DNA of 64,000 nt from Promerops cafer. Its lineage: Eukaryota > Chordata > Aves > Passeriformes > Nectariniidae. Both the position numbers and the translations under genes were made by a program. The DNA is taken from NCBI GenBank assembly GCA_013398275.1, contig VZSE01014389.1, positions 1,610,694 through 1,674,693 on the forward strand. Direction: 5' to 3'. Positions 13,801 through 24,524 of this stretch are shown here, one piece after another; positions within the stretch are counted from its first letter, which is position 1; every line of letters begins with the position of its first letter. The notes beneath the pieces are model-generated. The model was not told the origin of the DNA. It searched no databases and was given only the letters and a program-made list of their open reading frames with translations.

Positions 13801-14882
13801 GAAGTGATGCATGCATTAATTGATGTTGGTGCTAGTGACAACTTCCTGTCTGATTTGTTTTTATTCTTTCAGGTAAAAAATGCACCTATGGCAATAAATG
13901 CAAATTTTACCATCCGGAGAGACAACATCAAGCTCAGCTTTCAGTTGCTGATGAGCTCAGGGCCAAAACAAAGGTCCCGTTAGCCCTGGGGAAAGAGGAG
14001 GAGAGGTGTCGGTGCTCACTGTACGCAGCCAGAGGAGAGCCTGCACCCTGCAACGCCGGCACAGGAACTCTGCAGGAAGTCAGAGGCTGCTCTGGTCCTT
14101 CCTGCTACCCAGGCAGGTCCCAGGGGAGCTGTTCTGAGCAGACATTCCGTGCCTGGGCCAGCAGTCCTGGCTCTGACCTGGGGCTGGACCAGCGCTTGCC
14201 GCAGCCGGAGCCGCTCCTGGAGGAGATGTCAGCAGTGTCCATCAGTGACGACACCTATGGCTGCAAGTGGTCCTTGTGCACCCCTCAGGACAGGGGCGTC
14301 ATGGAGTGCCCTCACCCCTGCACTGACCTCAGGTGCAAACTGTTCTCACTTCATCACCCTCAGAGCTTGGACCACACTGGCTCACCCCGGTGCCCTTTCC
14401 AGCAAAGAGTGCTCCCACCCGTGCAAGGCAGGATGTGCCCAGAGCGCAGCTGGGCTCAGGAGCACCATGGTGTGCACAGAACAGGTCACAGAAGCCACTC
14501 CATCCCTCGTGGTGCTCAGCACAAACAGACCCTGGAGACCCAGCACCCTGTTTTGCTGCAGTCCACAGCTCTGTCCCCTGGCAGGCTTCCCCTGTACTGT
14601 GAGCAGCAGCTGCAGCAGCACCACTGCTTCCCCAGCCAGCCCTCAGGGCAGCCCTTGCAGTTAGAGTCCAGCAACGGAACGGGCTTATTCCAGAAATCCC
14701 ATGCTTACCCCAATGCCTCCTACAGGGACTACTGGCCCACCCCAGCTGCAAGGCCACCCTCTGCCCAGCAAATAAACATACACAGGGAGCTGTGCTCCCC
14801 TTATCCTTACAGTGTGATGAGCCAGGTCATGACTTCGTACCCCAGTATCCAGGATAAGGGGACTGGAGCACCTCCCCTGTGA
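7458..14882 (+). CDS. ZC3H12D: ZC3H12D (Regnase-4 / MCPIP4), CCCH zinc-finger endoribonuclease, five coding exons
   Basis: Regnase-family cytoplasmic RNase. Family members cleave stem-loops in 3'UTRs of inflammatory mRNAs and restrain immune activation. Join: 7458-7840, 11076-11215, 12201-12435, 13067-13173, 13873-14882. All introns are GT-AG and phases match, giving 624 codons (human protein about 527 residues). Residues 35-70 form the UBA-like N-terminal domain. The PIN/NYN nuclease spans about 115-270, with acidic residues D121 (VIDGSN), D205/D206 (YDDRY) and D224/D228 (SNDHYRD) at the family's catalytic positions. C286, C292, C298 and H302 form a C-x5-C-x5-C-x3-H finger. A long Pro/Gln/Cys-rich linker follows, then the start of the family's short C-terminal helical domain (about 595-616). 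That domain is cut by a CR1 insertion, which supplies the last eight codons and the stop. Identity is firm; whether the shortened form is functional is open. Confidence 0.96.
7841..11075 (+). other. ZC3H12D: ZC3H12D intron 1 (between coding exons 1 and 2)
   Basis: GT-AG intron of about 3.2 kb. I see no repeat of note and no additional exon that I can support. Confidence 0.85.
11076..11215 (+). CDS. ZC3H12D: ZC3H12D coding exon 2 (PIN/NYN domain)
   Basis: The acceptor is TTTCTTTATAG|T and the donor is GCAG|GTAGG. The exon encodes residues 128-174, starting SHGNKE and containing AVDWFRERGHTYIKVFVP, a hallmark Regnase nuclease segment. The phase is two bases borrowed from the previous exon and one base passed on. 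Reading frames match on both sides. Confidence 0.96.
12129..12148. repeat. Perfect 20-bp TAAT-rich palindrome
   Basis: Two exact inverted copies of AACTAATTAA abut, giving overlapping TAATTA homeodomain-type cores. It lies just upstream of the pyrimidine tract of ZC3H12D exon 3. Any regulatory role is speculative. Confidence 0.9.
12201..12435 (+). CDS. ZC3H12D: ZC3H12D coding exon 3 (catalytic core)
   Basis: The acceptor is CCCCCACCAG|AC after a strong pyrimidine tract, and the donor is AACAG|GTAAGA. The exon encodes residues 175-252. It includes YTPSRKVKGKRVVCYDDRY and SNDHYRDL, which contain the acidic residues expected for metal binding, and the conserved NPEWKWFIEQRLLMYSF. This is the most conserved part of the protein. 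Confidence 0.97.
13067..13173 (+). CDS. ZC3H12D: ZC3H12D coding exon 4 (end of nuclease domain, start of CCCH finger)
   Basis: The acceptor is TTTCCCAG|G and the donor is TATG|GTGGGT. The exon encodes residues 253-288, including FMPPDDPLGRHGPTLNNFL and the first finger cysteine (C286 in CPYG). The finger is split between this exon and the next. Confidence 0.96.
13873..14882 (+). CDS. ZC3H12D: ZC3H12D last coding exon (rest of CCCH finger, linker, truncated C-terminal domain)
   Basis: The acceptor is TTCTTTCAG|GT. The exon opens with KKCTYGNKCKFYHPER, completing the CCCH finger at C292, C298 and H302, and then reads 335 codons to TGA at 14880-14882. The linker has 16 cysteines after the finger, which seems high for a disordered region. 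The end, HRELCSPYPYSVMSQVM followed by TSYPSIQD, fits the start of the family C-terminal helical domain. After D616 (GAT, 14853-14855) the reading enters a CR1 element. The final eight residues, KGTGAPPL, and the stop are CR1-derived. Confidence 0.93.
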
Positions 14883-15285
14883 AGACCGGCTAGGGAGGCT
14901 GGGGCTGTTCAGCCTTGAGAAGAGAAGGTTGCAGGGAGACCTCATAGAAACCTTCCAGTGTGTGAAGGGAGCCTACAAGGAAGCCAGAGGGGGACTTTTA
15001 ATCAGGACCTCTAGTGACAGTACACAGGGGGATGGCTTTAAACCGAGAGGGGGTAGGTTTAGATTAGATTTTGGGATTAAATTCTTAATTGTGTGGGTGG
15101 TGAGGCACTAGAACAAGTTGCTCAGAGAAGTTGTGGATGCCTCGTCCCTGGAAGTGCTTAAGGCCAGGTTGGGTGGGGCTCTAAGCAATCTGGTGAAAGG
15201 TGTCCCTGTCCATGGCAGCAGGGCTGCTGGAACTGGATGATCTTTTAAGTCTGTTCCAACTCAAACAATTCTGTGATTCTATGAT
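14856..15285 (+). mobile_element. CR1 LINE fragment inserted in the last coding exon of ZC3H12D
   Basis: About 430 bp of 5'-truncated CR1 in the same orientation as the gene. Recognisable blocks, in order, are CTGGAGCACCTCCCCTGTGA, GGCTGTTCAGCCTTGAGAAG, GGGAGACCTCATAGAAACC, TTTAGATTAGATTTTGGGAT, a GTGAGGCACTAGAACAAG-like block, GAAGTTGTGGATGCCTC, GGAACTGGATGATCTTTT, and the tail ATTCTGTGATTCTATGAT. The left junction falls directly after GAT of host codon 616. The right junction is followed by ATTGCC, where the host frame resumes. GAT is present at both ends, but it also belongs to the CR1 tail, so a target-site duplication cannot be claimed. Confidence 0.93.
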
Positions 15286-15330
15286 ATTGCCTGCTGGACT
15301 TTAATGATTCAAAGACAAAGAAACTTGTGA
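15286..15330 (+). pseudogene. ZC3H12D: Stranded original 3' end of the ZC3H12D reading frame
   Basis: Directly after the CR1 tail, the frame continuing from GAT reads IACWTLMIQRQRNL and then TGA at 15328-15330. Aligned without gaps behind SYPSIQD, this matches the pattern at the end of family members as I recall it for human ZC3H12D (D-x-A-x-x-x-L-x-x-QR). It therefore looks like the lost last 14 codons of the gene, now part of the 3'UTR. Confidence 0.75.
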
Positions 15331-17948
15331 AACCTCCAGAGGAAATCATTCCCAAGAAGCAGAAGGCCTAGGGTGAGAAGATGCTATTCTGAGGCTTAAC
15401 TGTTTTTAGAGGGCGTTATGGCAAGGATTACAGCTGCTCCAGGAATACAAGTATAAGCATCAAGTCAAGGAAAAGGCTGTCATCCACGGCAGTGGGATTG
15501 CATTCCACCTCCCCTGAAAGAGAACAGGAGGGCTCAGGGCTACTGGGCTGTCAGCACTTGAACCTCACTGGTGCCTGGATTCAGGATGGCACAGATTTTC
15601 ATTGATGCCCTGAAACAGCAGAAATGTTTTTAGAGTTCTGACCTATGGTTCAAGTTCCGTAAAAGAACCGTGCTCCCCAGTCCCCAGTAAAGGGCACTCC
15701 CATGGCCTGCCTTCACTTCCTGCTCAGCCAGCACAGAAGATGGTTTGGCCTGTTCCCCTAGCACAGGGCTGTGCTCTCTGCTAGGAGGCAGCTTTGGCTG
15801 CCTGTCATTACCTGATTCAAGCCCAACCCGCTGTCAGTGAGCTTTCAGAGCTACATCTCGTGCTTCTAAAGCAATGCTGAGAACACACAGACCTGCTAGC
15901 AGAGGGGCTGAAGTGCACCAGAGCACCTGAAGGAAGACACAGGTACATCTCTCAGAAAAGGGACACACACAGGGTAAATCAAATCAGGGAGGTCATCTTC
16001 AGTGTAAGTCCTGGTGTGGACTGAGGGGTCAGGGTTGACAATTAAAAAAAGCTTGAAAGTGTCTGCTGTATTGAACAAAAAATCTATTGTTGACTTAAAC
16101 CTTAATTACCAAATGTAGCCCCATAATGCAATTATACACTAAACTATGTTCTGTTAGGACATGTTTGATTTTCAGTAAGCTGTAAAGCTGCTAATCTCTG
16201 CATTATTCCACTGAATGCTTCAGGTTGTAATTCAAATAGTAAGGCTGATCCTGAAGGTTTTTGGCATTATACCAAAGTTTAAGTATGTCAGTATGACATG
16301 TTTTAAAAATGCTTTGACACATTATAAAATGTTCATCTATAACACTTTGTTCTCAATAATATATTCTTTATTTTCTGGGTTTTACTTAGGTGATGGGGTT
16401 TTGTTGTTGTTATTTTGTTTAGTTTTTGGTTTTGGTTTTTTTTCCCCAGTCCTCTTAGAACTGATGCTTCAACATTCAGGTGGGATTTCAAGCTCTCTGA
16501 CCCTGCAGTATCTCATTTCTCTGAAGCGCAGTGTTGTTAGTTCCAGGCAGGAATTAAACACGGTCCTCAATGTGAAGTTGGAATTCTGTTGCTTTCATGA
16601 AGGTAGCAGTAATTTACCCTTAGTGACATTATCACATGGTGCTTTTTTTGAAAGTGGTGATAGTTTGACCTGTTTCCCTCTGGAAAACACCACCAGCTCT
16701 TTTTTCCTTTTTTTTGGTGATGGTGTTTGAAGAATCTGCAGAAAATAAGTGTACTGTGTCTGTTCAATTTCTTATGCCCCTGTGGTTTGCTCCAAGAAAC
16801 AGCAATTTGGATTTTGGAGGTATGACTTAACATTCACAGAACGTGACAGTTTTTTCCATATGTCCTATGGATTGTTGGAATGGCTTATAAATTTATCCAC
16901 TACATATTACATAAGGATTAGAAGTTGTCTTAAAATGAAACTGTGGAAAATATTCTGTGTGATATGCCTCAAAAAATACTGGAGACAAAGTGTGGTGCCG
17001 AGTGGAAAAATACCTTCCACCCACTCAAACAAAGCAAGTCCCAAATGGCAGCATTCAGAAAACACACACAGAGCAATGGAGCAGGATGTAACTGTACATG
17101 TCAACATTAATTTTCATGTCTGGCATGCACATTACATATTTCAATACACAAAGCATTTAAAAATCCATAGGAAAATTGGCACACTGCCTTTATATGGTGC
17201 CCTCGGCTTGTTGGAGATGTGCATAAAATTTTCTCCTTTTCCTTTGAGGATGCACAGGAATTTGGTGGTTGTTCAAAACCCTCTCGATGTTTAATATTTT
17301 TTTTCCTTTTAATTTCTGTCATATTTACTGAGGAATCTTTTTGTAAAATACATAGAATGTGCACTCTGCTGAGAAAGTGTCTGAGAAAATAAATCAGACT
17401 TTGGTGCTAAACAGAACTGATTTTCTCTTGGCTCTTGTGCTCTCCAGAGGGCTTTTTCTCATGGGGATTTTGTTGGAAGGGCAGCTCAGCAGCAGTGCTT
17501 TGTCACTGCCTGAGAGGAACTCTGCTGCTGGCAGGGAGCCCACAGAAAGCAGGGACTGTTTCCCTGTTCCACCACAGCACAAGCACGTGGGGCTCAGGAG
17601 CTCCTGCTGCAGGGCCTGTTGCACTTTCCAAAGCAGGGATTTCTATTTGCCTTTGTCAGCCCCTGGAGCAAGGGGAAGGGCTGTGAACAGAAAGGAGGTG
17701 GCAGCTCTTGGACAGAGGGTCAGAGGCTGTTGCTATTTGGTATCTCTGCTGAGATGCATTTGAGGCCAGCTCTCCCTGCCAAGTTGCAAATGAACCCATA
17801 AATCTTAACAGGCTCAGAAAGCCCTTGATGTTCTTTGCTTTTTGGTTGTCAAGACTCTTTTAGAAGGAGCTGGAAGCACTGAGAGCAATCTTCCAGGAGA
17901 TGGGCTGCTTTCCCAAGGGAGATTTACAGAGCTGCCAAGTTCATCTTA

Positions 17949-18010
17949 AGAAGAAGAAAAAAAAAAAGAAGTCAGGAAAAAAAAAAGAAAAAAAGAAGTC
18001 AGAAAAAAAA
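17949..18010. repeat. A/G-rich purine tract with internal repeats
   Basis: About 60 bp of almost pure A and G on the plus strand. It contains two AAAGAAGTCAG segments separated by poly-A and is followed immediately by the pyrimidine stretch CTTCTTCCTTTC, so the two could pair. Confidence 0.85.
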
Positions 18011-20635
18011 ATCTTCTTCCTTTCTCTATACTCGGCCCTTCCCAAAAAGGCAGAAAGCCAGAAACACCCTCCCTTGCAAGGGGCTAGGGAAACTATGCAC
18101 AAATATTTCACTGAAAATTCTTGGGTCACCCCTGCAATAGGTCCTCAGCATAAGAAGGGGGAAGGAGGGTGCTTTTTGCAGTCCTGGGCACCTCAAAACA
18201 CCTCCCACCACCTCTTCTAAAATACAGAAATCTCTCCTTTGGAGAACACGGATGACAAGCCTACTAATGTGGTGAGCTGAGGTACCATAAGAATTAATGC
18301 CATAAAACAGTCTATAAAGTAGATAATCTTGCTGAGTATCAAATATTTGTATTTTCCAATTATTCTGAGAAGTTTTGATAATATTTTAACTCAGTTCCCA
18401 CAAGAGCTGGCACAATGTATAAGCAAATATTTGAACTAATCACAAAAACTAAATAGAACATAACTTCTCTCCACCTTAAAAGATATTGGGAAGAACAAGG
18501 CCTGTACTTCAGCAAGTGTGACAGACCTTTGCACTCACTCATGTATACACAAGACTGCTGTAGGATCTATCTCCCATGCACTGGTGGGACTGGGATGTTT
18601 TGAACTCTTGAGAAGAGTTTAATATTACAGCACCATTAGCATTACTAAGAAAGTGCTATGATTTGCAACTGATAGCAAAGGGATCTTTTTATGGTATTTT
18701 AGCCACATCCCTTCTCCACCCCCAGCTGGGCTTACTGCCTTGAAGTCTTGCAGCAGGCTCAGAGGAACTCTTTAGTGAGATGTGCTGATGTGCTGACTTG
18801 GCGAGTGCAGACCTGCAAGTGGAGCAGGGCAGGGAGTGAACACAGAGATTTGTGGGGACAGCACACGCGAGGCAGCGAGCCAGGGTCGGCACAACCCGTG
18901 CAGGGCTGGCAGGGCTTTGAGCGTGGTCAGGGAATTGGATGATGTGCATGAATGGTGGCATCTCGATTGTTCACCCTAACCACACTGCCAGCTCCTCCTC
19001 TTTCCCTGAGTCAAACTGTTTCCTCGTCTTCCCTTTCTTCTCCCATCCTTCTTGGGCTCAGGATTTCCATTGCACCTACAATTCCGTAGTTTGGGCATTG
19101 AGGGGAATTGCTAACACTACTGGTTCCATACAGAAGACAAATGGGCATCAGCACACTTGATGGCAGAAGAAAAACATAAACTAGGAGCAGGCAGCAAAAT
19201 ATGGATGGCGTAAAACAATGCCACACTGGACAAGCAAGTAGATTTTCTCAACAAAAGAACAAAAAGAAATTAAAAACAATTAATGAATAGTAGAGCTTGA
19301 AGAAGCAAGTATTGAATGTCACATATGGTAGGATGAACCTTGGAAAGGAACTGCTGTGCAAAGTAAGACTTTAAAAGGTGTCTGCCACTCATATGCACAC
19401 TTGCAAGACTGAGCAAAGCAGGCCCAGCTCTCCTGTGGCTCTCAGCTTGCTGAATTTAGAATCTGTAATTTAATATCTGCAGAGACTCCAAACAACTGAG
19501 AAAAGTGCTAAATAAGAAGCAGCATCAGCTGTAGTAACCAAATGAGCTACAACACTGAACACAAAGTCAAGACAAAGATAACTTCACTGTCTGGTGATTT
19601 CGTTTCCAGATTAGTCTTCTTTTTACTACAGCAATTAAAGTTCTCCTGGCATGGTCAGGAGGAGAGCTGTGCAGAGACCAGAACTGCCTACAAGGACTAA
19701 AGAACAATCAAGTCTTGCCAAGGGGGCCAGCAGGAGAAGCCCAGAAGAACGTGATGGCTTTTACCGCTTGAAATGGTAAACGGCAAAATGCACTTCATTA
19801 AATAAAACAACATTCTCCAGCTACAGGGAAATCTAAATCGTAAGAAGTGCCATGATGCCCTGGCAAAGGTTGCAGTCCACCCCCCCACCACTCCAAAAGT
19901 GGTGCTAAGGAAAATTTAGCAGGGAAGCAGATTTGTTATTGCCAAAATATACACAGACATTGGCAGACAATTATAAGTCTTACTCAAAACCATCATCAGA
20001 ATGAGAAATACTGAGTTCCCCCCGCAGGAGGTCCTGTTAGGAAGAGGCTGAAGTGAATACAGAAGCTTGTAAAAATGTTATTTCCAACAGGGAAACATTC
20101 TCGGAGAACTTCAGCATCTGCATATCCTTTTGTTCATAACGTAATGTATGACATGTGGTGGATTTGGAGTCCTGGCTTCACTTAAAGAAGCAGATGGAAG
20201 ATCTTTTAATCTTTGGAGCATCTTCCCTAGGTCATATTTAAGCCTTGCAGAAGGTGAAAAAAAGTGAATATCAGTTTAAACTGAAGTCAAATAAACAATA
20301 TTATGGAAAGAATGGGCAGAGAATCCAATTTTCTACATTAGTAGAAAAGTAGAAAAAAACAATCATCAGTGGTTATTTCTATTCATCTTCTATAATATTG
20401 ATGAGCAACTGGGGATGGTATTTGGGAGACACTGGTTTAGGTCAGCCTCTGCACTTTGCTCTTTGATGTTCTAATGTCTGAATTTGCCCACCGCCAAATG
20501 GAAGCCTCTAGGGAATGTCCCGCAACTGACATCCCTAAGACATTCACCAAGAACGTATTTCTAGAAAACATGATGGCCAAGTCCACCACAAGGTGTCAAT
20601 GTGGCAGCACTAGAAACAGGATTTGCTGCTCCAGG

Positions 20636-20850
20636 CCGACTTCCACAAGCCGGAGCCGTGCCCGCGGGGCAATCCTGGCGGCAGAAGTTGCGCCTGGGAG
20701 CAGCAGAAGCGCCAGGACACGCGGGGCTCTGCGGCACAGGCTCGGCTCTGCTCAGCACGGACGCTCCTCTGCCGGGGATCCCGGCCTGAGAGGCTCCCGC
20801 AGGATGAAAGGAACCACGAACCTGCGGGTGAGGCTCGGTCACACCGGCTG
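20636..20850. promoter_or_regulatory. Isolated CpG-dense patch (candidate promoter or CpG island)
   Basis: By eye there are about 20 CpG dinucleotides in about 215 bp (for example CCCGCGGGGC, GACACGCGGGG, CACGGACGCTC). The surrounding non-coding DNA is CpG-poor and AT-rich. No TATA box or coding exon is evident on either strand. It could be the promoter or first exon of an unannotated transcript, or simply a GC-rich patch. Direction is unknown. Confidence 0.5.
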
Positions 20851-21586
20851 AACCAATTCTGCTGCCTTCTGCGACCTGAAACACGTGGCCTTGATAACCA
20901 TTCACACGCGTCTGGACTTCAGCCTGTGGTTGATGTTTAAGCAGCCCTGCAAGGGCACTCAGCAGCTCAGACGGCCTTAGAGGCTGCAGCAGTGTCAGCC
21001 TGTGGAGCAGCGAGAGACAAATAGAGAATAACAGGTTTCAGAAAGGGGGCATTTTACAAAATCTACCTTTATTCCATCTATTTATTCTCCCCTCACCTGC
21101 AGGTCAGGCTGTGGCTGCCCTGCCATCGGCGGCTCAGGATTTATCTTGGCTGGGGCCCAGGCGCTGCTGCCAGGCTTTCCTTTCAGGGCAGCAGCCCTGG
21201 GAAAGTCACTCGGGGTTAAGTTTAGAGTTCCAGGTTGGCACATTCTTAACGCAAGCCAAAAATAAGTGTGAATGGGGATCAATTTTATGAATTTGCTGAG
21301 CTGCCAATTATATTTTAAAGCTGAAATCTGAAACTAGGTTTGCCAGTTAAGTAGCACAGCCAATCCTTAGGCAGAAATTAATTGAAAAAACACTCTGCAA
21401 GCCCAGATAGCCTTGCCTTACAAATGTTATCACCCATGTCTTTCTAGGTGGACTTTGGGCACTGGCAGTCAATCAGAACACAGGGGATTTTAACTAATTA
21501 AGTTTATTGTCTTGTATGTGTCAATCAGCAGTTAGGCGGATATACAATAAATATTCCCAGCAGGCAACTGTAAGGCAGCATTAAGT

Positions 21587-21602
21587 GGGGGGGAGGGGGG
21601 GG
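21587..21602 (+). repeat. G-run (G7-A-G8)
   Basis: Sixteen bases on the plus strand, all G except one A. Such a run can in principle form an intramolecular or intermolecular G-quadruplex. It is also prone to sequencing-length error. Confidence 0.85.
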
Positions 21603-22394
21603 AACTTTCTTCCAGACCAAACCAGCACAAGCTCCTACTGCACTCCTTTTACACCTTTTTCCCTTGCATTTTTGGGGAGCAGGGTCACCACAGCTGCACA
21701 GTTGCCCAAAGCCTGGCAGTTGGGGTTGTGCACCTGCATCTCAACAGAACTGAAAATAAAATTCTCCACTCACCATGCAGAGGCTGGATGTGCAACTCAG
21801 CACTTCCTGCCTTGAGCTCACAGCTATCTGAAACCTGCCTGCAGCCTTGTTTCTAAGCTCCTTGCCAGAGGCACAAATAACCCTGTGGGTCCAGCCATCA
21901 CATCACCAGAGGAGCAGCAAAACTGGCCTGAAGGCAGGGTTTCCTGATGGATCCTGTATTTGTTCACAAGCCAGCAGATAATTCCTAACACTGCGCCATA
22001 CTCGATTTCATTTATTCAGGCCTGCTTGAAGTGCTGCATTTGAGGTACCCAGCTCTTGGTTTTCAGGGCTCAATACAGTTTTGAATGCAGTTCATCCCAC
22101 TTCAAGGCAGATTTACACCAGAGCCGTTAGCACTGATGTTACAAAAGTTACACATGCTTTCTAAACTCTGCAATAAGTAAAAGTACATGTGAAAAACAGA
22201 GGACATCCCCATCCTTCTTGAACAACTTCTAAAGCAAATCTTCCAGAGGAGAGAGACAACTTTATAATGTATAAAATGTATATGCCTTATTTACAAAAAT
22301 GTATTTCACAAACGTTAGTAATAAAATTTTACTACGTATATATGTTACGTATAAACATTATGTTACATTGTATTGACACTGAGCTGCGATCCAA

Positions 22395-22860
22395 ACGGAC
22401 CCACAAGGTGCACCCTCACCTCAAGTGCTGTGTGCAGGTTCAATCACCACAATATGAAGAAGACACAGAGCTATTAGAAAGCATCCAAAGAAGGGCCACG
22501 AGGATGGTGAAGGGTCTGAGAGGAGACCTTGCTGTAATCTTCAACGTCCTCACGAGGCAAGGCGGAGGGGCAGGCACTGATCTCTTCACTCTTGAGACCA
22601 GTGACAGGACCTGAGAAAATGGCATGAAGCTGCGTCAGGAGAGGCTTAGATTAGATATCAGGAAAAGGTCCTTCACACAGAGGATGCCTGGGCACTGGAA
22701 CAGGCTCCCTAGGGAAGTGGTCACAGCACCAAGCCTGACAGAGTTCAAGAAGTGTTTGGACAATGCTCTCAGGCACAAGGTGTGTCCTGTGCAGGGCCAG
22801 CAGTTGGACTCGATGATTCTGATGTATCCCTTCCAACTCAGCAAATTTATGATTCTAAAC
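22395..22860 (+). mobile_element. CR1 LINE 3' fragment with internal deletion
   Basis: It shows CR1 blocks in order: CCTCAAGTGCTGTGTGCAG, GCATCCAAAGAAGGGCCACG, GGATGGTGAAGGGTCTGAGA, GCGGAGGGGCAGGCACTGAT, GGGCACTGGAACAGGCTCCC, GTGGTCACAGCACCAAGCCT, GCCAGCAGTTGGACTCGATG, and a degraded ATTTATGATTCT tail. Between GGGTCTGAGA and GGAGACC the usual segment of some tens of bases is missing. Confidence 0.9.
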
Positions 22861-24524
22861 AGTGAGGCTTTTGCTGGAGCATCCCCAGGGTGCTGCCATG
22901 GCCCAGCCTGGAAACGTTGCTCTGCAGTACATGGCCTCTGGAGCACAAAGGTTCTCACCTGCCCTGAGAGCAAATGTTCCCCCAGGCTGGCCTTGAGACG
23001 ATTCGGAAGAAGCAAGGAGCACCAGCTTTGCTCCTGCCTGCTTAGGGACCAAACACTCTATACTGGGTTAAGAGTACAATAAAACCAGCTCAGGGGTGAC
23101 TCAGCAGCTCGTGTGCATGATATCAAGCCCTGCACCATCAAACACACGAGCAGGGAAGTCAAGAGAGAATGAGGAAACACTTGGTTTGGGAGCTACCCAT
23201 GGCCATACTGGTGGTATAACCCCTCACAGCACTGCAGCAGGCTTATGTCCTCCTGACTGCAAAGGGCTAAAAGCACAGGGAAAGCAAACTCCATTGACCC
23301 AGGTACTGGAGGCTTGTGAAAAAACACCTGAAAAAGGTCAGCAAGCGTGCTGGCTCACATTACTGCTGAAGAACATGCAGAGAGAGCTAACTGTGCCTGT
23401 GTCCTGACAGCTGGCAGGCAGCCTTCTCAAACACCACAGGAAAATCAACCAGAGGCAGCCAACAGAACCTGCAGACATGGAGCAGCTTTTGTAGCTAAAT
23501 ATGCAACAGGAGGGCTTGGGGCAGGAGAAATCCCACACAAAGCAGGCCCTGTCAAACATTAGTGACAGCTGATGCTTTAGAGGATCACACAGGAGTTGCT
23601 AACAGATGAATAATGACTGACAAAACAAGCCTCTGAGCAATCTAATTTATGCCACCTACCTCAAGCCCTCAGCCACAGCTTTTTCACTGGTGTGTTTTAT
23701 TCATTGGTCTTTATAAGGTTGGCTTTTACTCTTAAAATGAAAATAAAAACAATTAGGTCATGGCAGTAACAGCAGAAGCCAATTGTGATGTGTAATGAGC
23801 TGTGCTACCTTCCTGAGACTCATCTGGAGTCATAAAACCAAAATTCAGAAAAAAGTATTAATCACCACTCGCCTTCTTCCTTTCGGCTGTGGAAGTGAAA
23901 GCCCTTCCACACTGGTCAGGAAACAGCAGCTGTGACCAAACGATGGGCAATGCCAAGATCAGCCATTCCCTGTCAGCCCTAGGGGTGTGCCATTCCAGTG
24001 CCAGAACACAGGATTCATAGCTCATGAACAACTCCACAGAGAACAGGAGCATCCCAGAGTGTAGCCCTGTAAACCACTAACAAGGACACCTTCAGCTGGG
24101 GGTGATGCAATCCCTGCTCTGAAGCATTACTAACGCATTTTGTCTCAGTCTCATGAGATGAATTTCACATGTGAAATGAAAAGATACTGAGCTGAAGTCA
24201 CCACATGGCAACCCACCACCTTCTGGGCCAGTACTATGACTAATACAAGTGTTTCCAAATACAAGAGAAAAGCATGGTTGCCACGGGGGGGCAGACAGAT
24301 GAACAAGTGAGATCCAGATGCTGACTCAAGTCTTGAACTCTAGCACTGTGTGCAAGCAACTATCAATAGGTTCAACCCTGCTAGCAGAATACAGGGACTG
24401 GTCCAGGAAAAGAAATGAAAGAGAATGAAAGAGAATGATAAGGTCCATAAAGAAACAGATCAGGAGATGGATGACACTTTTCTATGCAACTGTGTAAGAC
24501 ATACCTTTGCATGCCACTTACCTT

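Larger units (their letters stand above)
11216..13872 (+). other. ZC3H12D: ZC3H12D introns 2 (11216-12200), 3 (12436-13066) and 4 (13174-13872)
   Basis: All three introns are GT-AG. Intron 2 contains a 20-bp perfect AT-rich palindrome at 12129-12148, about 50 bp before the exon 3 acceptor. Intron 2 also contains an open frame of 175 codons (11555-12082) with no family resemblance, which I take as chance. Confidence 0.85.

Noticed and set aside
14856..15285. CR1 considered as an intron-internal element with a downstream terminal exon
   Set aside because: No GT donor lies between the last host codons and the element, and the host frame resumes exactly after the CR1 tail. Insertion into an exon fits better.
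16215..17294. Two consecutive plus-strand open frames (171 and 181 codons) after ZC3H12D
   Set aside because: Composition is typical of translated AT-rich non-coding DNA, with no motif, and they sit where the 3'UTR or flank is expected.
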